This document shows, one piece after another, positions 25,797 through 32,063 of a stretch of DNA of 32,063 nt. This DNA comes from an uncultured Collinsella sp. GTDB lineage: Bacteria > Actinomycetota > Coriobacteriia > Coriobacteriales > Coriobacteriaceae. Under the pieces are notes generated by a model, which searched no databases, was not told where the DNA came from, and was given only the letters and a program-made list of their open reading frames with translations. Position 1 is the stretch's first letter. Every line of letters begins with the position of its first letter. A program made the position numbers and the translations under genes. The DNA is taken from the NCBI GenBank assembly GCA_900556605.1, contig USPC01000009.1, forward strand, positions 1 through 32,063, read 5' to 3'.

Positions 25797-27330
25797 CAGA
25801 ACCTCCCCAATGTTTTTGGTACAGGCGAACCACCATACGTTCAAATGCACTGCGCGGCTCACCGCCCGCGCGCTTGTCCTCGTAGCATTGCTCAACACGG
25901 TCGAGCACCCGGCCAAGTTCGGTAAACCAGCCCGTCTTGTCGGTCGCCACAATGGGCTGCTGGCTCAGGATACGATAAGGCAAGTTGGCGGTATAGGTAT
26001 CGAGCCGCAGCAGCGCCACGATAAAAAGCACCGCCGCACCCAACAAAAAGCCAAAGCCGTAAAACTGCTGCGGCAAAAGCAACGACACGGCAGTCGCCAG
26101 CCCGGCCACACCGGCAAACAGGCCCGAAGCCAGAACGGCCCCCTTGTAGTCGGTAAAGTACAGCAAGATGAGCATCACCGTATTGCCCACGGCATACAGG
26201 CCATAACCCACGCACAGCGTGCGAAAATACCCGTGCATAAGGTTGTTAAAGCCCAGCGGCAGAGCCGAGAGCACCGTGGTCTCGAGAGAAATGACCGCAG
26301 CGGTCACAAACAGCTGCTTGAGCGCGCAAAAGCGCAGTTCGCTGTTGAGCGTGGAGAGCATCTCCTCCTCGGCCACCACAATGTCGCCTACCACGCCGCC
26401 GTCGTTGAACAGGCTGTAGTAGTCGCGGTAGCGCGGATAGAAGTTGACCTCGACCGAGACCACAAAGTTGACGGTCGTGACCAGGATGGTCAAAAACGCG
26501 ATGAGCGCCGGCACATCGTAGTAGGGCGCACCATAAAAGAAGCCCTTGACCTGCACGCCAATGGGACCGGCCCAAATAATCACCAGGTGCGCAAAGAGTC
26601 CCAGATTGGTTAACAGACCCGTGAGCGCCAGCGGCATAAACTGATCGAGCCACCGCAAAAAGGGCCAGGGGCTGCGGTCGCTCTGAGGAAAATACCGGTA
26701 CAGCAGCACCACGTCCCAGGCGAGCATGACGCCGTAGCCCAGAGCAATTGACGCCAACAGGCCCTCGACCGGCGGCAGTCCCAGCGCCAGCGCGGCCAGG
26801 GCGCACAGGCACGCCACGCCAATGGCAGCCGCAAAGCTGCACAGGATGCCGCGGTAATCCTTGATGGCCGTGAGGTAACTCATGCCGTTCCAGTTGACGA
26901 TCATAATGTTGAACAGCCACAGGCACAGCAGCCCCTGCAGCAGCGTGGCGCCCGAGAACAGCAAAAAGACGCCGTAGAGCACCGTGCCCGCAACGAGCAT
27001 GATGGCGTTGGAGCCCCAAAACGAAGGCAGTATCTCATCCTCGCGCTCGGCAAACAACATATCAGCCAAAAAGCGCGTGACCGGCATGGAGAAAAAGCTC
27101 GTGAGCGTGAGCGACGCCAGCAGCGTATAGGTCACCATGCACACCAGCAAGTCCTGGTTAGCGCGCCCCACGCCCCACAGACCGCACAGCACCAAGATAC
27201 CCACCTGGAGCAGCACACCCAGCAGCATGGGGCCCGTGCACACAATGCCGGCGTAGCCGTAAGCGCGCATCGTGGCAAACAGGCCCTTGCGCCTAAACAG
27301 GCGCTTGAGCTCAAAACCAATTCCGGCCAC
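25786..27330 (-). CDS. pelG: PelG-like polysaccharide flippase/transporter
   Basis: Polytopic membrane protein (514 aa, roughly 12 hydrophobic segments) of the PelG/MOP-related family that works with PelF to move polymer across the membrane. The N-terminus MAGIGFELKRLFRRKGLFATMRAYGYAGIVCTGP is typical of PelG, and the acidic/aromatic segment VSVEVNFYPRYRDYYSLFNDGG lies in the middle. The C-terminal ~70 residues are cytosolic. The start is GTG at 27328-27330, 3 bp after the pelF stop, with GGGGGAG in front. Its end overlaps cotH by 11 bp. The position directly after pelF is the same as in Gram-negative and Bacillus pel operons. Confidence 0.9.
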   Translation of the reverse strand: MAGIGFELKRLFRRKGLFATMRAYGYAGIVCTGPMLLGVLLQVGILVLCGLWGVGRANQDLLVCMVTYTLLASLTLTSFFSMPVTRFLADMLFAEREDEILPSFWGSNAIMLVAGTVLYGVFLLFSGATLLQGLLCLWLFNIMIVNWNGMSYLTAIKDYRGILCSFAAAIGVACLCALAALALGLPPVEGLLASIALGYGVMLAWDVVLLYRYFPQSDRSPWPFLRWLDQFMPLALTGLLTNLGLFAHLVIIWAGPIGVQVKGFFYGAPYYDVPALIAFLTILVTTVNFVVSVEVNFYPRYRDYYSLFNDGGVVGDIVVAEEEMLSTLNSELRFCALKQLFVTAAVISLETTVLSALPLGFNNLMHGYFRTLCVGYGLYAVGNTVMLILLYFTDYKGAVLASGLFAGVAGLATAVSLLLPQQFYGFGFLLGAAVLFIVALLRLDTYTANLPYRILSQQPIVATDKTGWFTELGRVLDRVEQCYEDKRAGGEPRSAFERMVVRLYQKHWGGSDDR

Positions 27331-27333
27331 CGG

Positions 27334-28761
27334 CTACTCCCCCTCTCTGGGCAGGTCAAACGCTTGCGCCGTCTCGTCGTACAGCGCGCGATAGTTGGCG
27401 AGCATCTGCTCGTGCAAAAAGTACGTGGCAACGCGACGCTGCCCGCGCTCCCCCATCTCAATGCGACGGGCGCGGCTCACGCACATGCGCTCCATGGCAT
27501 CGGCCAAGCCCTTGCGATACATGGGCGGCGTCACAAATCCCGCCACGCCAAAGTCATCGCCTGGGGCGCCTTCAAGCAGCTCGCGGCAGCAGCCCACCTC
27601 GGTCGTCACGCAGGGACGACGCGCTGCAAGCGACTCCAGCACGCTAAGCGGCTGGCCCTCGGAGATGCTCGTCAAAATTGTAAAGTCGAGCTTTTCCATG
27701 TACTCGACCACGTTAACGCGACCGGTAAAGATCAGGTCGCGCACGCCCAGGGTATCGACCAGCGCGTGGCACTCGGCGCCGTACTCTTCGTCGTCCACGC
27801 CGCCCATGATGTGCAGGCGCACCTTGGGCAGTCGCTCGTGCAGCTCAAAGAAGGCATAGATCATAGTCTTGACGTCCTTGATGGGCGCCAGGCGCACCAC
27901 CGCGCCAATGTCCACCCAGCCGTCATCGGGCTTTAAGGGAATGTCCTTAAAGCGGTCGAACTGAATGCCGTTGGGGATGACCAGGCATTTGTCCGCATCG
28001 CAGCCCATATCAATCTGCGTCTTGCGGGCGTTATGGAACAAACTCGTCACGCGGAAGGCGCGGCGGTAGGTCTCCTCCGAAAGCAGGTAGAAAAAGCGAA
28101 TCCAGCGGTCCTTAAACGACGGCACCACCCAATCGGCGCGAATGATCTCTTCCTCGCGCTCGCGGGTATAGATGCCATGCTCGGTCAGCAGCACCGGCGC
28201 ATGGTGAACGCTTGAGCCCAGGCAGGCGAGCAGGCCACCGTAGCCGGTCGAGATGGCATGGTACACATCGGCCACCGGCACCTCGCTGCCCAACAGGTAG
28301 AGCACGGGCAGCAACATGGAGCGCATGGTGTGGAATGCATCGGCAAAGGGCGTGTAGGGATACTCGGCCAGGCACACGTCGCGAAAGATATCCATAAACG
28401 TGCGGCTCTGCAAAAACGAGAGCGGATGCACGCGACGGCGGTGGAAAACATCGAATAACACGTCCCAGTCCGGATTGGAGAGCGACACCAGGCGGCGTAG
28501 CGCCTCGCGCTCGCGGTCGTTAAAACTGGCTTCATGTTGCTCGCCCGAAAGCCGCAGGGCAGCGTCCAGGAACACCTCGTGCACCTCGACCACGTTGCTG
28601 GGCAGCTCGTAGACAAATTTGCCGCGGTCGGCAGCATGCGCGCCAATCACCCACAGCACGAACTCGTGCTCGGGCATGGCCTGGATATAGCCATGCATCC
28701 AGGTAGATACGCCGCCGTGCACATAGGGGTAGCAACCCTCGAGTACCAAGCAGATTCTCAT
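27334..28761 (-). CDS. pelF: PelF-like GT4 glycosyltransferase (polymerase)
   Basis: Cytosolic retaining glycosyltransferase that polymerises the Pel chain from a UDP-sugar (UDP-GalNAc/GlcNAc in studied systems). The start ICLVLEGCYPYVHGGVSTW is the PelF signature. DIGAVVRLAPIKDVKTMIYAF and VNVVEYMEKLDFTILTSISEGQPLSVLES carry the GT-B C-lobe, with the E-x7-E pair near residues 367-375. The length of 475 aa is close to the family norm. The ATG overlaps the pelA stop (ATGA), and AAGGAGGG lies in front. pelG follows after 3 bp. Confidence 0.93.
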   Translation of the reverse strand: MRICLVLEGCYPYVHGGVSTWMHGYIQAMPEHEFVLWVIGAHAADRGKFVYELPSNVVEVHEVFLDAALRLSGEQHEASFNDREREALRRLVSLSNPDWDVLFDVFHRRRVHPLSFLQSRTFMDIFRDVCLAEYPYTPFADAFHTMRSMLLPVLYLLGSEVPVADVYHAISTGYGGLLACLGSSVHHAPVLLTEHGIYTREREEEIIRADWVVPSFKDRWIRFFYLLSEETYRRAFRVTSLFHNARKTQIDMGCDADKCLVIPNGIQFDRFKDIPLKPDDGWVDIGAVVRLAPIKDVKTMIYAFFELHERLPKVRLHIMGGVDDEEYGAECHALVDTLGVRDLIFTGRVNVVEYMEKLDFTILTSISEGQPLSVLESLAARRPCVTTEVGCCRELLEGAPGDDFGVAGFVTPPMYRKGLADAMERMCVSRARRIEMGERGQRRVATYFLHEQMLANYRALYDETAQAFDLPREGE

Positions 28762-30638
28762 CTGTCGCCACCCTCCTTGCGCTCGATCGTCAGGGTATTA
28801 TCATTTGCCTTGAGCAGATACAGATCGCCCGTAAGGTGCGTCAGTTCGCCACCCGTCACCGCACCCGGCTCGCCATTATTGGCGCGGAACATGAGCCACG
28901 CCTCGTCGTGGAAATTGCCCAGGCTGAGCGTCCAGGCATCCGCGCTGGTATCCACGCTTACCGTAACCGACGAAAAGCGCTGGATGGCACCGGAGCACTC
29001 CGACGCCGTCTGGTGCCGCAGGTCGGGCGCGGATTTGGTAAGCCACTCCAGGTAGTCGACCAGGCCGCCCTTGTAGACCTCCCAGCCCTCCTTGGCTCCG
29101 CGATCGGGGTCCAAAAGGTCGTCCGGGTGCATAAAATGCGTACTCACGTAGTGCATGTTGAGTTCGGACACGGCTGCCAGGCGCATATAGGAATCGTCGA
29201 CCATGCCGCCCGAAACAATACGTGGCTGCTCCACAATGCCATCGCTCGCCACGCCAAACTCCTGCACGTAGGGCAGGTCGGTACCGTCCTCAAAGTACGT
29301 ACTGGCAATAGTCTTAATGCGCGGAACGTCGGTGCCGATAAGCTTGCGTGCACGGGCCGAAAGGATATTCGACGGTGGCACGTAAACCGAGCCGTGCGCG
29401 TTGGGCAGCACCTCATCTTGGAAGGCGATAAGCTCGTTGAGCGATGCGACGAGCGTTTCCTTGTTTTTCCACGTCTTGTAGACGTACAACGTACCATAGT
29501 CGGTATCCCAGAGCGCCAGAGGCTGATGGTTGTAGCCGTGAAAGCCCAGCTCTCCGCCCATCTGCAGCAGCATGCCGCCAAAGTAGCGAAACTGTGTGGT
29601 ATCGGCCTGGCGCGCAGGCTCGGTCTGGTTGACCGCGTCCTCGTAGTTTTCGATCATCACGCCGGTATAGCGAATGCCGTATTTTTGCGCAAGCTTTTGC
29701 AGATCGGGCCACCAGACCTTGGTGTAAAAATCCGCAATGGAAAGGCCGTAGTCACGCTTGATATAAGTACCATCGCCCGAGGGCACGGGGCTAGGAAAGT
29801 CGTCCAAATAGAACACGGCGCTGTTGATGACCGGATAGGCCGTGGCATCACCCAGCAAGCTTATGGCCGAAGCATAGAACCCACGCATGACCTTGTCGTA
29901 GATACCAATGTTGCACACCACGGTGTGACCACTGCCGCAATCGTTAGACCAAATGAGCGGCGTGCCCGCGTCACCGGTCTTTGCCCATACGCGCGCCGTT
30001 TCGCGCAATGAAACCGAAAGCGAAGAATCGAAGGGATCCGAGAACTCGTAACGCTCTCCTCCGCCCAACATAAAGTCATCGCTCGGAACAATACTTTCGG
30101 CTGTCGCATAGTCATATCCGGCCGATTCGATCCCAAGCTTGGAAGCAACAGCCTGCAGGTAGTTCGAGTTATCTGGCGTCATGCCCAGCATGAGTGAGCC
30201 GCCCGCACTCACCCAACTCATCAGATCGGTCAGATGCGTACCCAGTCCGTCAAGCGAGGGCATAAGCACAATCACGCGATCAAACGACGTGAGCGATGGG
30301 ATCGCGTCCGCACCGTCGGTGGCAATATCAACATCGCGATGGGCGATCTTCATGTCGAGCAGGATCTGGTCGAACTGTTCCTTTACGTCCTCGACGCCAG
30401 CTTGATCGGAATCGATAATGACCAGGCACGTGGGCTTTTGGCCAAAGATTGCCGAGGAGGCCGGCACCGCATCGTTGGCGGCAAGCATCCCCAGCTTATG
30501 CTGGCCCGCACTGTACTGCACGCCGGCACGCTCCACCAGCAGCACGGCGGCCATGACAATAAAGACCGCCCACACCACGAGGAGTCCCATCCAACGAAAG
30601 CGCCCTGCACGGTCGCGGATATGTTGCGCCACGCTCAT
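28758..30638 (-). CDS. pelA: PelA-like membrane-anchored polysaccharide deacetylase (DUF2194)
   Basis: A 626-aa protein with one N-terminal membrane anchor (residues 16-36) and a long extracytoplasmic part. A Rossmann-like segment (about 68-250, CLVIIDSDQAG ... RVIVLMPSLDGLG) precedes the carbohydrate-esterase core. The core has FYLDDFPSP near residue 275 (the Asp pair), GELGFHGYNH near residue 363 (the metal His pair) and STHFMHPDD near residue 496 (the third conserved region). The C-terminal ~90 residues look like a beta-sandwich. This matches the deacetylase-only PelA of Gram-positive pel loci; the glycoside hydrolase domain of Pseudomonas PelA is missing. It overlaps pelE and pelF by 4 bp each (ATGA), with GGAGGAGG before the ATG. 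Confidence 0.9.
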   Translation of the reverse strand: MSVAQHIRDRAGRFRWMGLLVVWAVFIVMAAVLLVERAGVQYSAGQHKLGMLAANDAVPASSAIFGQKPTCLVIIDSDQAGVEDVKEQFDQILLDMKIAHRDVDIATDGADAIPSLTSFDRVIVLMPSLDGLGTHLTDLMSWVSAGGSLMLGMTPDNSNYLQAVASKLGIESAGYDYATAESIVPSDDFMLGGGERYEFSDPFDSSLSVSLRETARVWAKTGDAGTPLIWSNDCGSGHTVVCNIGIYDKVMRGFYASAISLLGDATAYPVINSAVFYLDDFPSPVPSGDGTYIKRDYGLSIADFYTKVWWPDLQKLAQKYGIRYTGVMIENYEDAVNQTEPARQADTTQFRYFGGMLLQMGGELGFHGYNHQPLALWDTDYGTLYVYKTWKNKETLVASLNELIAFQDEVLPNAHGSVYVPPSNILSARARKLIGTDVPRIKTIASTYFEDGTDLPYVQEFGVASDGIVEQPRIVSGGMVDDSYMRLAAVSELNMHYVSTHFMHPDDLLDPDRGAKEGWEVYKGGLVDYLEWLTKSAPDLRHQTASECSGAIQRFSSVTVSVDTSADAWTLSLGNFHDEAWLMFRANNGEPGAVTGGELTHLTGDLYLLKANDNTLTIERKEGGDR

Positions 30639-31540
30639 CTGGCCTCCTCCCCGTCACGCCAAAACGCCAACTTTTCGCGGTTGTCGGCGCTCAAATACAC
30701 ATGTTGCTTGTCAATCGCATCGATCACACGGCGGACCTCGTCACCGTCGCGGCGCATCACGGCCAGGCGCAGGCAAAGCATCCAAACCTCCTGCTCCTCG
30801 GGCACGTCGAGCATCAGCTGGTCGGTCACGGCCTGCGCCTCGTCGATCTGTCCGACATCGGCCAGCGCCGTCGCATATCGAATGCGCAGCTCAAGGGTAT
30901 CCTCGCGCTCGCAGCGACGCGCAAGCAGGCGCGCGTACTGTTGGCGCTGAATCTGAGCCACGCGCCCCTCGGCCAAGCCCGAGCCCAAGAATTCACCAAG
31001 AAAATCGCAGTATTCGTTGAGGTTTTGCGCGCTTGGGTCCGTCTTAAAGGCACGCTCCAGCTGCTGCAGCTTAAGGTCGGACTCCTTGGAGATCTGCGCC
31101 ACCGCCGTCGCGGCATAGTGCGCCACCTCAACGTCGTCGTTAAGCTTAGCCGCCTGCAGCTGCGCCAGGTACGCGTTGGGCTCCTCGGTGAGCATGGAGA
31201 GCATTAGGCGGCGCCGGTATGCCGGGTCGTTGACGATGAGCGCCTCCTCGAGCGGGACCACGCCCGCATCGGCGTCACGGTCGTGCACCAGGATGCTGCG
31301 ATGCAGCTCGTCGTTGAAGCGCAGCGACTCCAGCGCAGACTCTTTCAGCCCCTCGCCAAACACCGCGGTGCGGACCGATAGCAAAACCACCAGCAACGGG
31401 CCCCACAGCGGCACCAGCACTATCACAGCCAGCATGTGCCCGCGCACCGGCAACAGGCCCAGCTTCATGAGCGTCCACAGCATCAGGCAAACCAGCGCAT
31501 GAATCAGCAGCAAGACGGCAGCAACGACAAGCGAGATCAA
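30635..31540 (-). CDS. pelE: PelE-like membrane TPR protein
   Basis: A 301-aa protein with two N-terminal membrane segments (about residues 4-26 and 35-57) followed by an all-helical region with degenerate tetratricopeptide-like repeats (for example YATALADVGQIDEAQAVTDQL and ILNDPAY-type helices). The topology and position between pelD and pelA match PelE, which links PelD to the PelF/PelG synthase. The start is TTG at 31538-31540, overlapping the pelD stop (TTGA), preceded by GAGGGGGG. The sequence itself is poorly conserved in this family, so the call rests on architecture and context. Confidence 0.82.
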   Translation of the reverse strand: MISLVVAAVLLLIHALVCLMLWTLMKLGLLPVRGHMLAVIVLVPLWGPLLVVLLSVRTAVFGEGLKESALESLRFNDELHRSILVHDRDADAGVVPLEEALIVNDPAYRRRLMLSMLTEEPNAYLAQLQAAKLNDDVEVAHYAATAVAQISKESDLKLQQLERAFKTDPSAQNLNEYCDFLGEFLGSGLAEGRVAQIQRQQYARLLARRCEREDTLELRIRYATALADVGQIDEAQAVTDQLMLDVPEEQEVWMLCLRLAVMRRDGDEVRRVIDAIDKQHVYLSADNREKLAFWRDGEEAR

Positions 31541-32063
31541 GCGGCACCCCCCTCACCGTCACCGGTGTAAGAGATGTGCTGCAGCAGCTCCACGATGTCC
31601 TCGCCGTCGACGGGCTCCACCGCAATATGCTTTGCGCTCAGGCGCTCGCGGATAATGGGCAGATCGCACGCCTTTGCCTGACGCATAAGCAGGTAGAGCA
31701 CGTCGCCGTCGACCAAGCCCGCCGCGTCGCTCTCGCGGATTGCCGACCCAATTGCGCCCACCAGCTCGCCGACAGGCTCCATGCCCGGTACCGCGCGCAG
31801 GAGCAAAAAACTCCCCATCTTGCTATCTGCCAGCGCCTGCTCCGCCGCGAGCTCTTGGCCAAAAGCCGCCTGCTTGAGTACGCAAGTACCGTCAACGCAG
31901 CGTTTATCCTGCGCCACCGCCTCATAGTCAAAGGCACGGCCCAGCGCGCTTTCGACCAGCCCGCACAAGATGCGGAACAGGTTTTGATAATAGAGGGTCA
32001 TTTGGTTTGGCTCTGTTAGACCAGGATTGACATACATGTGTCCCCACGGTGCCATATCGTTGA
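31537..32063 (-). CDS. pelD: PelD-like c-di-GMP receptor, C-terminal part only
   Basis: The last ~175 residues of a protein whose 5' part lies beyond the right edge; the frame is open to the edge. It begins in what looks like the end of a GAF-type domain or linker (LYYQNLFRILCGLVESALGRAFDY). It then shows a degenerate GGDEF domain in which the active loop is DGDVL (31696-31710), preceded by exactly five residues by an RxxD inhibitory-site motif, RESD (31726-31737). This is the pattern of PelD, an inactive cyclase that binds c-di-GMP through the I-site and switches on Pel synthesis. An ATG at 32055 is internal to the frame and is not taken as the start. pelE overlaps its stop. Confidence 0.82.
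   Translation of the reverse strand, partial: NDMAPWGHMYVNPGLTEPNQMTLYYQNLFRILCGLVESALGRAFDYEAVAQDKRCVDGTCVLKQAAFGQELAAEQALADSKMGSFLLLRAVPGMEPVGELVGAIGSAIRESDAAGLVDGDVLYLLMRQAKACDLPIIRERLSAKHIAVEPVDGEDIVELLQHISYTGDGEGGAA

Noticed and set aside
25797..25952. N-terminal extension of the CotH protein
   Set aside because: This part overlaps pelG coding sequence; starting at 25796 gives a lipoprotein signal peptide and a strong GGGGAGG.

Overview
The window looks like chromosomal DNA of a high-GC Gram-positive bacterium of the Coriobacteriia, most likely Collinsella or a close relative. This is inferred from the HrdB-like sigma factor with an acidic/basic N-terminus, the rimP-nusA-infB...dnaG-rpoD gene order, the sucrose PTS/GH32 locus and a Pel locus without outer-membrane genes. 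No rRNA or database match supports it here. Almost every gene is on the minus strand, so transcription runs from high to low coordinates; the one exception is a small ModE-like regulator at 16673-17017.

Region 1 (1-12100): two tandem tRNA-Asn genes (one cut by the window edge), then a compact information-processing block read as rimP-nusA-infB-rbfA-nrnA-truB-ribF-dnaG-rpoD. It has a recognisable promoter and a terminator-like leader hairpin in front of rimP, many overlapping gene ends, and a strong terminator after rpoD. It joins the classical nusA-infB operon to the dnaG-rpoD macromolecular-synthesis operon. NusA carries an unusual C-terminal Cys/His knuckle and there is no ylxR gene.

Region 2 (12100-18200): leuS, with a near-perfect 119-nt palindrome just upstream; guaB, an IMP dehydrogenase of the divergent Tritrichomonas-like type; the ModE-like regulator; a REP-like palindrome; and a degenerate PLP-fold Cys/Met-metabolism homologue whose catalytic lysine appears to be replaced.

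Region 3 (18200-22450): a sucrose locus with a LacI-family repressor, the PTS sucrose EIIBC gene and a GH32 sucrose-6-phosphate hydrolase. Two identical 14-bp cre/LacI-type operators lie upstream of the PTS gene. The PTS gene has an in-frame amber codon at position 60 and is otherwise open, so it is called a pseudogene.

Region 4 (22550-32063): a tightly overlapping operon that runs off the right edge, read as pelD(partial)-pelE-pelA-pelF-pelG-cotH-vtc-DUF4956. The first five match the Gram-positive Pel-type exopolysaccharide synthase: a c-di-GMP receptor, a TPR scaffold, a deacetylase, a GT4 polymerase and a flippase. The last three (a CotH-kinase-like lipoprotein, a VTC-type polyphosphate polymerase-like protein and a DUF4956 membrane protein) are translationally coupled to them. 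The predicted product is an exported, partly deacetylated amino-sugar polymer, possibly with a phosphate-linked step. This extended Pel locus is the strongest candidate for an under-described system in the window.
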